Source: Paulownia fortunei (taxonomy: Eukaryota > Streptophyta > Magnoliopsida > Lamiales > Paulowniaceae). From it: a DNA stretch of 64,000 nt. The translations under genes and the position numbers were made by a program. The notes beneath the pieces were generated by a model. That model did not search any database and was not told the DNA's origin. It saw only the letters and a program-made list of their open reading frames with translations. Each line of letters opens with the position of its first letter. Position 1 is the stretch's first letter. The stretch covers positions 18,424,673 through 18,488,672 of the forward strand of contig CM033115.1 of the NCBI GenBank assembly GCA_019321725.1, written 5' to 3'. Shown here piece by piece: positions 12,552 through 23,997 of this stretch.

Positions 12552-12838
12552 ATGTCTATCTCGCCCCCAAGAGAAAATTCCGACTTCGTACCTACATATT
12601 TGCGAAAACCATATATGTTTAGTGTTGAATCTTGACCAAGACTATGCATCTTATCCATCAATTCTGGCCTCCTTTTGCTGTCCAGAGTTGGATAAAAAAA
12701 AGGGACATAATGGAGCAACTGCAGCAGACCATTCTTGAACTCAAACTCATCAGCTTCACTAGTACTGCTAAATGGGAATTTAGTGAAATGTGTCCATGCA
12801 TAGAAAGAAGCCAATAATGCAGCACTTACCTGTATTGG
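12552..12838 (-). pseudogene. Orphan coding-like exon, unknown family
   Basis: The minus frame has balanced composition for about 95 codons (for example WTHFTKFPF, LLQLLHYVPFFYP, PELMDKMHSLG) and ends at a stop near 12552. A plausible acceptor (CCAATACAG) stands just before the first codons VSAALLASFYAW. That fits the last exon of a larger gene, yet no partner exon can be recognised upstream on this strand within several kb. It may be a leftover exon, a 3' fragment of a retrocopy, or the terminal exon of a gene whose other exons are short. An ATG four codons before the acceptor would allow a 99-codon ORF. I do not recognise the protein. Confidence 0.35.
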
Positions 12839-13879
12839 AAAATTCACCTTTATCTATCTAGTTAGCAAAATCTTAATTGAACCCCCAACAAGTCCCTATT
12901 CCGAAACTAACATACAGCAACCATCTTCTTTCATTGGAAAGGATTGATTAGTCAAACAAATTGTTGATGACAGATTTTTTTAAGAGGTTCAATCAACTCT
13001 ATTACAATCGAATTATGTAATTATCTATATGTGCTTATCTGTAACAAGAGTTTTAAGATAAGGGGGTCCCCCTCTGCATTTTTTTTTTTCGAGTTGGAAA
13101 GACTAAAATCGTGTGATAATTATGAAAACCATCAGCTTTAATGTCAATGAATTGCTAAAACCTTTTTTTGGCTTATTTTTTATATCATATGATCGACATA
13201 TATATTTTATTCTTTCTATTTTTTTTTTATCCAGCAACTAGAGTTTTAATTGAGAGTTGAAAAATAATATATATTCAAGTTATTGCACTAAAAAATAATA
13301 GTCAATAATTATTAGTGTCCCGTCAATTAATTATTGTTTTGAAACGTTGGGAAAAAAATAGTGGAAGTTGTATATTGGATAGAGAGAGTATGTGATAATG
13401 CCAATTTTTGGGTGGTCTTCTTCATGTTCACATGCATTTTATTAGGCCAAGTTCATGTTTTCTTACAACATAAATTTACACTAGATTCAAATCAATAAGT
13501 ACTAATCTTTCAGCATATCTTTCACAATGTGAAAAAAATAGAGATGAAACGTCAAATAGTCCAACTTAGTATGAAACTAGCAGTGTCCATAAGGTATTCA
13601 CTGCTTTTTTGTGTATGTGGAGCATGATGCGACAGGAATACATGCAATTCTCACAGCTTTTCGGCACAAGGGAACACAGATTGAGTCATTATTGACAGCT
13701 TGTTCTCCCTCCCTAAAGAAAACTTTTGACAAACATAATACAATCAAACCGCGGCCATCACTAAAATCAATCCTTCTAACATTTGGAACATAATTCAGGT
13801 TTTTTTTCTTTCTTACGGCTGCACCGTTTCTTCCATAAGCTGGGCTTACATTCCTGCACTGCATGTTCATGTGTATGGA

Positions 13880-13926
13880 TCTGTGTGTGTGCGCGCGCGC
13901 GCGTGTGTCTATATATATATATATAT
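13880..13926. repeat. Compound GT/GC/AT microsatellite
   Basis: A run of GT, then alternating CG, then GT again, is followed by about ten AT units. Alternating purine-pyrimidine CG/GT tracts can adopt Z-DNA; nothing here shows that it does. Confidence 0.9.
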
Positions 13927-14327
13927 GGTGAGGTTTTCAGTCAAGAAAATTAACTCCTCGGTAAGCTGTCAATTGTGTGGGATCCTAGCTGTAATACAAA
14001 TAAGTTGTTATGGGTGTCGATTGTTCCGACGAAAATCTGATACTTATATCAGAAGTGGAGCAAAAAAAAATATAGTTAGTAAACACAAAAATTGTAAAAT
14101 TTCAAATGAATTGAGATACCTTATAATAATAACGGAAGTAGTATAATTGTCCAGTTGAGGGTTATTTCCAATTTATGTAAATATATGTTACATTTGCATA
14201 ATTAGATAATGATAGGAATAAGTATTTTGAAATTAAAAGTGAATAAATTTAAAGAACATATAATTTAAATGATTCAACTTAATTAAAAAGTCTACATTTA
14301 TGGACAAAAACAATAAATCCACTATTC

Positions 14328-14530
14328 AGAGACGGAACCAAGGGGGCGGCCACCGCCATCCACCCCCCTTACCTCCATAAAGTTTTTAAATTAAAATAAA
14401 TTATATATATCTAATTATTAAAATATAAAAGTTTATCCCACAAAAAATTAAAAATAACATCTTTATTTATGATTTAAAAAATAAATAAAATTTCAACCAA
14501 CCCAACCCCCCCCCCCCCCCCCAACTCCAT
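14328..14530 (+). repeat. Dispersed repeat with 'gacggaaccaaggggg' end and internal C-run
   Basis: It begins 'cagagacggaaccaaggggg' with a short GC-rich stretch, continues with AT-rich sequence, and ends in a run of 17 C at 14506-14522. Related pieces lie at about 25780-25960 ('ggacggaaccagaaaat' to a 'gagcagcccgccgc' stretch) and, inverted, at about 54450-54580. I read these as copies of one non-autonomous plant repeat; the limits are approximate. Confidence 0.4.
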
Positions 14531-14690
14531 TTTCTGGCTTTGTTATTAAAAAAAATCAAAAGTCACCCTAATTCTCTTGCCATGCAACTCCCGCAATGAA
14601 TATGTTCAATCATAAACCTAACTGCGTCTCTCCAATTCGAATTGAAACAATTAAAGAAGTTTCATATCATAAAACGTGGCTCCCACACCC

Positions 14691-14699
14691 TTATAAAAA
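14691..14699 (+). promoter_or_regulatory. TATA-like box before the small ORF at 14743
   Basis: The sequence CTTATAAAAAG stands about 50 bases upstream of the ATG at 14743 in a stretch of more balanced base composition than its surroundings. Chance AT-rich matches are common in this window. Confidence 0.35.
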
Positions 14700-14742
14700 G
14701 CATATTTTTCCCACTTAAAATCGTGCAAAAACATAACACAAA

Positions 14743-14874
14743 ATGGATGGTAATTTAAGTACAAAGACAAGCACATCTCATCCTCGCTCATTTTCAAACT
14801 TCAGTCTCTGCACTCAATGTCGTTTGGATCAAAAACTTTTACAGAATCTTGAGTTGAAACTGAAGTATGTTTAG
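14743..14874 (+). CDS. Small ORF, 43 residues, unknown
   Basis: The ORF opens at an ATG in good context (AAAATGGAT), begins MDGNLSTKTSTSHPRSFSNF, and is rich in Ser, Thr, Lys and Leu. It has a Cys-x-x-Cys pair (CTQC) in its middle and no signal peptide or membrane segment. The nearby TATA-like box suggests a transcribed unit. A GTATGT sequence just before the stop could also be a splice donor, making this the first exon of a gene whose other exons I cannot see. No known small-peptide family fits. Confidence 0.25.
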   Translation: MDGNLSTKTSTSHPRSFSNFSLCTQCRLDQKLLQNLELKLKYV

Positions 14875-15479
14875 CTGGATTACAATTTGGTGAGGGCAGG
14901 GGTCCCCTTTCTAGTTATAGAAGCGTGATTCGGCGATTGCCACGTGTACAACAAGTGGACGGTCTTTGTGGTAGTCAATTCCCTCTGTCTCAACAGACAA
15001 CAGGTCTTTTGGTAAGACTTTGGATCGATTGATGCTGCACATTTTCCAAATGGAAAAACTCTGTCAAATTTGACATTATTTTCTCCCAGTTGAAACAATC
15101 ATGCTATTCTTGAGTTTTGATGTAAAGTTTGAATAATAAATTAAATTATTTAATATTTAATTTAATGTTGATTGTTACGAAGATGATTTGAATTCTACTC
15201 GTTAGATATAATAAATCGAATTTGAATATACCGTTCGTTTTTTGTCGATAAAATTTAAAATTTAATCCGATCTCGATTAGTAAAAATAAATAATAGAGTA
15301 TACGTAAAAATATCAAAACTATTTGAATTCGACTCGATTAAAGTTCATTAAAATTTAGTTCAACTAAAATATATTTTAAAAAAAAAATAATTTAATTGAA
15401 TAAAAATTTAAACAAATTTGAGTTAAATTATTTTCAATCCTATTTTAATTTTCATGTTTGTCTTGTCACGTCCAGGAGA

Positions 15480-15735
15480 AATGAATAGTACTTCCTTGTT
15501 TCTAAATTATTCATCGTTGCTATTGTTAAACTGACTATTTTTTCTAAATATAATTACTCACAAGTAGTCGACCTTTTTAATCTAATAAACAATATTATTA
15601 AATGTAATGAATATTAAGATTTAAAATTTTAATGATACTGGAATTATTAAGAAACCAATATGATAAATTATTTTAAAACTTAAATGATCTGGGTTGATAT
15701 TGTAACAAATAGAGCAATAATATTAAGACATATGA
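15480..15735. repeat. Possible MITE-like remnant
   Basis: It starts with 'agtacttccttgtttctaaa', a pattern seen at the ends of Stowaway-like elements. It ends near 'gtaacaaatagagcaat'. It shares internal pieces with 9120-9350. Terminal inverted repeats are not clean. Confidence 0.3.
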
Positions 15736-16400
15736 AGTAATTCTTACTCTATTAATTTTTCGTTTCGACACAATATCTTCTTGATTCAAGACCCAATATG
15801 TTCTCACATTACAAAGTTTCAATATAGACACATACACACGTGTTCTAAATTGAAAAACAATTGTTTGATTTATGTATCTAAAAGGGCATTTGATGTAAAT
15901 TGGGAATAAAAATATTATCTATTTATGACGACAGTTTTTCTAAATTAGTCAAAATTATATTTAAACTTACACAGTGCTACAAATATTACGTATAATATGC
16001 AACATATTTGTTAAATTATTTCTCTCAACCTAAAGTAAAATTGACTAGATTTTTGTGACCTAATTGTCGAAAGATATATAAAAGAGAGGTGGCAATGTAA
16101 CATGGTGTGCAGTTAAGTCACGACTCCTTTGTTTCACCTAGTAAAGACAGCCCCAACCCCAACGACAGGGCATAGGAAAACCGTGCTTCCTCTGCAAATA
16201 TTTGAAAAAAAATTCCATAATCTCGGCAAGAACCATGCATTTTCTTATTGTCGGAAACCACTTGAAAAAATATTTTCGCCATAAATAATGGATATAATAA
16301 TAAAATTCCTTTAGATAGTTGCTGGTTAACGAGACCATCAAAATACATTTAACTGTAAATAAATTTTTTTTATAGTAGAAAAGAATATCAGACACCACAT

Positions 16401-16594
16401 TGATGAATTTTTGTACTAATTTATTTGAATTTATAAAACAAGCAGCTAAGAATTTGCTACTCTTGTGTACCGAAAGAAAATACAATGAATTGTCATAGTC
16501 GTAGATGAATTTTTTTTGGAATTTTTAAAAAGCAGCCAAGAACTTGTTACTTTTGTGTACCAAATAAAAACACATTGAATTTTTATAGTTGTAA
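16401..16594. repeat. Imperfect tandem duplication, about 100 bp units
   Basis: Two units starting near 16401 and 16503 share 'gatgaattttt', 'agcagc(t/c)aagaa', 'cttttgtgtacc' or 'ctcttgtgtacc', and a 'cattgaatt' or 'caatgaatt' block in the same order. Divergence is about one base in five by eye. Confidence 0.7.
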
Positions 16595-18713
16595 AAAATA
16601 TTCAAAATTTAATTAATAATGTGAAATAAGAGACCGTCACGTTCTCCTCTCTATCCATATCGAAGCACACTCTTGTGTAGCGTGGGATCCTCTTAGTTGT
16701 TACATTTTCAATTAGAGTCTAGTCTGATACCACTTTATCACGGGTTTAATTCACTTTTAAAAAAATAATTACTAAAAAGAAAAATAATCCCATTGATGCT
16801 CGATCCTTTCTCTAATCGATGTGGATGGAGAGACCGTCGTACTATTCACCCTAAAGCTCCACTCTCAAGATCAATCTGTTATGAAACGAATATTTTGGAT
16901 TACATAATCCAAATACCTAACTTTCCATTATCTCCCATCTAAAAAATAAATGGAATAAAAACAAGTCTTGCAGATAATCAAGAACCATGGCTTGAATGGC
17001 CGGCACGTTCTATCACTAAAAAGGCGAAACAGGAAATCAAAGGACTTTTCTGTCAGCAACACATTTCTGTATATATCCTGCATCCATTTCAATGTGGGGG
17101 GAACCTTATTTCAATCTTCATTTAAAAGGAATTGGAACCAATTATTGAGTTGTAACTCCATTACCCAGTCCAGTCTCCACATTCCCATCAGCTTCTTTTC
17201 TTGGAACAAAGACCACTCAGGCCACTAATCTTTGTGGCACAGATATATTAAACTGACTTACTTTTGAACTAACCATTGTTTTCACCTTGTTGATGTGATT
17301 GTGATGTATGTATGTGGATGGCATCATGATGGTTTGCATTCACGTAAAACCTACCAGTCTGATTAATACACAGATGTCAAGATTTTAACAATGGATGGCA
17401 CTGTCCTAAAATCAGCATATAATGAATAGTTGTCGAAAGGCACTTTGAAATTTTTATCCCTTTCATCTCGTTTTTCAATAAATGCACGCGAAATGTGGAC
17501 GTGAAAAGCACACATGATAATGTGAAATTGTCAGAAGACAATAACGTTTCATCACAAATGTAAATGTGTTCAAACCGCAGATGAAGCATCAGGTATTTGA
17601 CTTAAAACAACCACCATGCTTAATTTACTTGTACTCGGATGCTTCAGTTGTGGTACAGAATGAAAACTAAGAATCCAACCTAAAAGGAATGACTTGAATC
17701 TGCCGATTTAACATCAAATGCTACCTACCCAAGTGGGTTTAAAAGTTGTTGATATCGTAAAGTTGAACATTAATATTATCATATCTAATATAATTAGTAT
17801 ATCATGAATCTCAAATTGGTTTAAAAGTCTTTGAACATATATATAATGATATCATAAAGAGAAATATTAATATTATTATACCCAAATATAACGATTCTCA
17901 ACTCTATTTAGATATTACCTAACTAATAAGCATATCATGAATCCGTCCAAGGTCAAAGTGAATGACATCTCATGAACCCGACTGAAAATAGAAATTTGGC
18001 ATTCCTATGTCACGAGGAATACAGATTCATGCTTAATTAACTTCTGGATCCATTCATTTATTATGGGATATCTTACATTTGCAAGTACTACATATTCAAG
18101 CTGGATATTCAAATCCTTTATTTATCAGCAAAAGTGTGCTATCTGATGGTTTTAGGCTTCAAAATTGTCCAAAACTCACAATGAATAATCAGACTGGGCA
18201 AAGATACATAAAGCTCAGTTGTTACCGGACTTATAGCTGGATCATTATAGGCAGAAAAAGTACATGAGCAATTAATACAACAAATGTATATGAACATGAA
18301 CACTTTTGAAACTGCAAATGCAAATTCAGTAAAGAGCAAATAAAGAGAAGCCCCAGTAGTGTGAGAAAGTTATAACTCACAAATGATTCCAGACACAGGC
18401 AATGCACTTATACAGTATCAATATATTGGCTTAAAGTGGAGGCATACGATGGAACTTTCTACGAGTAAGCTGCCAAATCCAATTTGATACAAAAAATAGA
18501 GAACCTCTTGTTCAATGCTCCATTTTCCCATATATTTTAATAAAAGAATATGATCCTATTTCGAGACAAACAATGAATTTTGAGAATTTCTTTTTCGCCA
18601 GTTTTAATAAGGACCCCTGCCAATGTATCACACTCGATATGTGGAGCTGCGGTAACTTCACTGTCCAAGATGCACTAAAGAGTTTCCACTTCCATTAATT
18701 CTCTACTTGGACA

Positions 18714-21700
18714 TCATTGGTAAGACTTGAGATGAAAAATTTGGCAGGTTGGGCTGTATGATCTCTTTTCTGCAGCTTGCTCAAACTTCTTCACGACAGC
18801 TTCATTCTCCTCTAAGCTCATCTGAACAAAATATCTAATCCACCACGTTGAGCTCCTCAACTTAGCCTACCAGGAAAAATAAAAAAAGGGCTCAACATTT
18901 ACATAAACGATTGCATTCAGACTAATGTGAACAGTATGAGCAAAAAACTCGATAAAAGCTACTAAATATGGCGTCTTCAAGATAATTTATTTCATAAAAT
19001 CATATCTTTGAGGACAATGAGATGGCAAGTGCTCCACACAACTTTCCAACAATATAGAAGACTAAAAATTAAAAAGTTCAGCATCAGTAACGGGAGAATT
19101 TATAAATTTCATTGTTTATTCTGGTTTGTTATCTTTATGTTGTTTTTCCTCCATTGCTATCTTTAGCTGCATAATATCAAGCGGACAGTTTTCCAACATC
19201 CTTGACAAAATAGGATCAATGATAAAGGAAAAGATAAATCTGTCATTGACAGATGACTCACCGAACGTCCATATTTGGCTTTATCAACAGCTTTAGCTTT
19301 GTGGTGACGTGGATATCCTACAAATTTACCAAAAAAATAAAAAAAGACGAAGACAATCAATATACAAGGTTACAAGCACAACCAACCAAAAACAATTATC
19401 TAGTCGCTGAGAATAAAACAGGTGAATAGCATTTACAATAAAATATAGAAGTTCAATATACACTTAATGATTGGAGAGAAAAGCAGTAAATCCAGGAGAA
19501 AACAGAAGAGGAGGCATGTGTTTTCCTGGGATCCAGTTGAAAGCAGAAGAGGAAGGGATGGCTTGTAGATGCCAGCTTGGTCAAGGTCAAACATCTCAAC
19601 ATGAGGAAATACAAAAGTATAGCCAAGTCTTAAAAGGCCGTTTGAATATGCCACTTCATCCAAGCCGAGGTGGTTGAGCACATCTCCAATCCTGCCAATG
19701 ATTCTAATGTGAAGGCCTAGGAAGGGCACCCCAGTGAAATCTTAAGATCACAGATATTGTTGAGGCAGTTGATGGCTCCCTTAATTCTGTAGCACAATAG
19801 TACCATGCAGCCAAGGCTACAGCCAACAAATACTGTATAAGTGACAGCACTTAGTATGACAGCTTTTGAAAACCTAAATAAAACCTTGCTTTTGTTGAGA
19901 AACTTACAGATGTACTTATAACCTTAACAGTGGTATCGAGTGAAGAAGGGTGAGTAACCTTCACTTTGACAGGATGTCCTTGTTGCCACACTTACTTTTT
20001 GTATTCTTATAAACTGAAAGTACTGCAGCATGATAGGATGTACTTGTTGCCACGCTTCTTTTGTATTCTTATAACCTAACAGTACTGGCACAAGCTATGA
20101 CGTAGTTCTTTTTCTCATTTAGCAAGCTGATGTTGCTGAAATATCAATGGAGGGGAGGAATACAAAAAAGAAGAAGCAAAATTCTTAGCATATTCTTTAA
20201 ATGTGGTGTTAAGTGCAATATACTTTGCCTAGGCATAGTTGATGTGGTATTCAACTGCCAATTTGGTCATTGAACTCGACCAAATTGCAAAGTGAGGGCC
20301 TCAAACTGAATTACTGAGAGACCGTGAAAAATGATAAGCATATAAAAGTGATTTTTTCACATGTTTCTGATGAGGGATACTTCTGAAAAAATCAATTTTG
20401 GCATGAGGACTAATGCCGAAGGCAGCAAAGGCCCTCATAGTTTTCTATGCCAATTCAGGTGATTATTCTCTATGTTAAGGTAAACCCTAGGCCTAAAATT
20501 TCCTGTTTCTAACTGTCACTAGTGTCAACTACCATACTATGCTCTCCTGAACCCCTAAAACCCTCTTATTTGTTATACTTGGCTTCATACTATCTTCAGC
20601 ACGAAGTTCTCAACAATTGGGACAACTCTAGGGCTCTCTGTTTCACGTTGACGTAGTGATATATGAGACCTCAAAGTTAACACCTAGCTTTGGGGAGATG
20701 CAAAAAATCTGAGTCCAATAATTTCAACTCCTCGCCTTCCTTTTGAACTTGTGAATGGATGCACATCAGTTACTATATGGAAAAGAATCCTTAGGATCAG
20801 CATTATCTCAGTCTTATTATTATGCATGATCGTGAGTAAACATAAAAGGAGCCATGGACATTATTAATTTGCATGAGGAAACTAATTATTTATGAATGTT
20901 GTTTTGATCTCATAACAATGAGCATATTCATCCATATTCAAGATTCATGTCTAAATAGAGAATCACAAAAAAGTTGCTCTACAAATCACTGCAAGTTCTA
21001 AGATCACTACCCACCAAGCTACTCTCTTCCCTAGAAAATAGGTTACTTTGTCCAAATAAATATCTAAGTAGGAGAGGGAGGAATTAAACCTAATGATCAT
21101 CTTAATAGGAGGGGGAGAGATCAAACAATTAACTGTTGATTATAGAACAGCATCCAATCATGTTGGAGATGACTTCCTCTGGAGAAAATTAGGTTTTACT
21201 AGGGTCGACGTGTCTAGAGCATACAAGAATAAATTACTCCTTCCATCTATGGTTGGAGAAATCCAAAAATAACCATTCATTTGAATAGTAATCTCCAGAT
21301 ATATTCTTCTAATACATGCTGTGCTTGACAAGGATTCGTGGCTGCAAGTTTTAAGGGTAAAAATGAAATCAAAAATCAGAACAGAAATTCGGCAACCACA
21401 ACAAGCCCCATGGCTATTCATACTAGCCAGATCACTTCCGGGACAAGGGAGCATTAAAGGGGCAGAACAAGAATCATTTATTGCTATTATGTGCGAGGCA
21501 GGTTGCAAATTAGGATGACCAACATAATTCCGCTCTTGCAGGAGGATACAAGAGAACAACCTCCAGAAGAGATCCGGAATAGAACACAGATATTTAGGGC
21601 AAGACGTAAAACCCAGACAAGAAGCTTTTCAGAATATAATTGAATTTCCAAATTAATAAAATCATGCAAATAATCGTGGCACAATTTCTCTTACCAGTGA

Positions 21701-23997
21701 AAATGACAAGGCCATCCGATGATACCCTTGCTAATTCAGGAAGGGTCCTGTTGAGATACTTTGGAGACAAGTAATCCAAAGCATCCGAGACAATCACAAG
21801 AGAAAATGATTTCGCCCTATAGGGAAGAGGAAATTTAATATCAGCCACACGAACAAGGCCTCTGTGCACCAATCTCTTGCATGTAAGATCAGCATCCTCT
21901 ATATCATATGGTTCCACACCAAAAGCTTCATTGTCCTCCTCTGTTATCAATCTGGAAACAACAGAACAAGTGTCTGGACCAACATGTAACACCCTGTGCA
22001 TGCTATCACCATATGCTTTTTTCAAAATTGGAATGGCACGTTCAACTTCCATAGTACATGAAAAGTCACCTGCACAAGGAACATAGTTGAAGAACCTTTA
22101 ATTAGATTTTAGGACACCCATCAACACTTCTATTCTCTTCTATTGGCATGTCAATGAAAACCACCAAGGTCAAGTAATTGCAATAATAAACATCCATGTT
22201 GGAATAGGCACAGAACCTTTTGTGTGTTGAGAAAGCGCTAATGTAATTTTATTTTATTTTTACGACCCTCGAAGTCGAGGGCCTAGAGGCCATAAATGTG
22301 TTGCTTTTGGAAAGAAATTTCTTCGAGGAAGGAGGGGAATATATACAGATAAGTCAAAAAGAAAATGAGACTGTTTAATCTCAGATAGACAAGAGTCAAA
22401 GAAAGTTCTGAAGCTAGCTTTACGTTTCACTTAGTTCGACAATAGCCATTGTCATTACCAGTTCTGAAAAACTTCTGGGAGGCTCTATGTGGTTAGTAAT
22501 TTTTAGCCAAAGAATTAGCAGGCCTATCTTATAAAGATACTAAGAGCATGCCAATCAAATTTAATGGTTTCAGCTAATCAAATTAAATGGCATCGGGTTT
22601 TGAAGTCATCCAAGAAGGTTCTTGTGAATCCTTCATTAAAAGTGAAATATTTTGGACTAACAAGAGGATGCTTGAACATGTGTTTCTGCATCATGAAAAC
22701 TACCATATCATAATATTGCATACATTTATTGCTGGATCATGAAAACCACCATACCATAACACTAATGGTTAATTATTTAAGCAGTAAATTTCTGAATCAA
22801 GAATTCCCTGTCTGCATAAGAAACATACCAAAGCAACCTACACAGGTTCCTTTTCGACCTCAATTAATATATCAAAGGTTTTCTCAAATGCTTTCCGCTT
22901 TTACAATGTATTATGCACGCAGTCATGAAACAGGCCATGCATCACTTCCACCAAGAGAACAAAGAACATGCAGTTTTGGCTCCTATAATAAGGAGATTAA
23001 TACAGGAAACCAGATAATGGAAAAATGATTACCTTCCACCCGACTGAGAGCTTTATGATTTCCAAAAGTACCTATCAGGCAAACCATTGCGCATCATTCA
23101 AAGCATAATAAGTATAAGACATTGCTTGAGAGCATAAAATTCCTATTCCAAGCACCCGATGGGGAACCACAAAAAAGTTAGATGCAAAGGTTGATCCAAT
23201 TGTGGTAACAAAGCATACTATAAAAACTTAGAGCAGAGAGCTAAAAGTGTGAAAATTATGATGCTGATTGACATTCAGAACTTACACCAATGTTTCTCTA
23301 CTAATCTTTGACAGTCTTGGCTCTGTTATATTTAATAAATTACATAAAAAAAAAAACAATTAAAGATCAACCTGAACATTTTTCACATCATCACATCATA
23401 TCCAAGATATAAGAGCTAACACAAATACACCATGACTCTAGAATGCAGACAATCTAAGGCAATCTCAAATTGGAAACTCGTTCCGACATACATTGTCACT
23501 TTTCAGATCAACTAGAATTAAACAATACTTATTCTACATCGAATGAACTTATTAGAAGCCATCCATTACTCTAAACCACTTTATGATAATAGTATAAGCA
23601 AATTCAATATCCACTCAAACTTAGAATTCATCAACAAAATAACAGCAAATTATATGGAGAAAAAGAAAAAAAATCGAACCTTGGCCACGATACCAAAAAC
23701 CTATGACAAACAATGCCCCCTGCAGAAATCAAATCAAAATCTCCAATCAGAATTTATACTTGTCAAACAAGAAGCCCACCATATTGTCTACAATAAAAAT
23801 TGCTGCATTTTTTTCATTAGACACTATAAATCACTATAACAGAATCCAAAAAAGAAAAAGTACATTAATACCAGAATGATGAGGGCAATGGACAAGTAAG
23901 GGGAAGAGCGGGATGTTGAATGAAAGGAAGACGAAAATAGAGCCGTCCCACTTTCTGATATGCGCCGAGAAGAATTTATTGGCCTTCTTGTCGCCAT
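18714..23997 (-). CDS. CGR3: Golgi pectin methyltransferase, CGR2/CGR3-like
   Basis: Five exons on the minus strand, 23997-23835, 23071-23033, 22069-21695, 19317-19262 and 18866-18714, keep phase and give 261 residues, close to Arabidopsis CGR2/CGR3. Those proteins are Golgi type II membrane proteins needed for methylesterification of homogalacturonan. The N-terminus has a basic Arg/Ser-rich stretch, then a membrane anchor (about residues 34-52). The body has the methyltransferase-like fold: VERAIPILKKAYGDSM, VLHVGPDTCSVVS (the SAM-binding position), FGVEPYDIEDAD, GLVRVADIKFPLPYR and SLVIVSDALDYLSP. The last exons encode AKYGRSAKLRSSTWWIRYF and a conserved Cys-rich-to-His C-terminus (YSPTCQIFHLKS). 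Exon 2 is only 39 bases. I start at the second Met (23997), as in the family; a Met three codons earlier is also in frame. Intron 3 is 2.4 kb. The symbol is by similarity; CGR2 is equally possible. Confidence 0.9.
19970..20087. repeat. Imperfect tandem duplication, about 65 bp period
   Basis: Two units beginning 'aggatgtccttgttgccac' (19970) and 'aggatgtacttgttgccac' (20035) both continue into 'ttttgtattcttata' and end in 'agtactg'. They lie inside intron 3 of the methyltransferase gene. Confidence 0.8.

Larger units (their letters stand above)
11651..14690. other. Spacer with repeats and one orphan coding-like exon
   Basis: Apart from the frame at 12552-12838 described separately, I see no gene. 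The stretch holds the ACC synthase upstream region, an A-rich run broken by single G bases (12330-12358), a GT-GC-AT microsatellite (about 13880-13926), and a repeat with a C-run (14328-14530). A 90-codon minus frame at 13598-13870 has an unremarkable composition and no motif I know. Confidence 0.5.
14875..18713. other. Spacer, no supported gene
   Basis: Mostly AT-rich. It includes a G-box-like CACGTG at about 14941-14946, a possible MITE remnant at about 15480-15735, an imperfect tandem duplication at 16401-16594, and a short frame at about 16970-17120 described in the findings. The last part, up to 18713, should be the 3' region of the methyltransferase gene on the minus strand. Confidence 0.5.

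Noticed and set aside
13598..13870. Minus frame of 90 codons
   Set aside because: Composition is not striking, there are no clear splice sites linking it to the frame at 12552-12838, and no motif is known to me.
21158..21559. Minus frame of 133 codons in intron 3 of the methyltransferase gene
   Set aside because: It has balanced composition in part, but no start, domain or splice context I can support; the alternative-exon idea has no evidence beyond the open frame.
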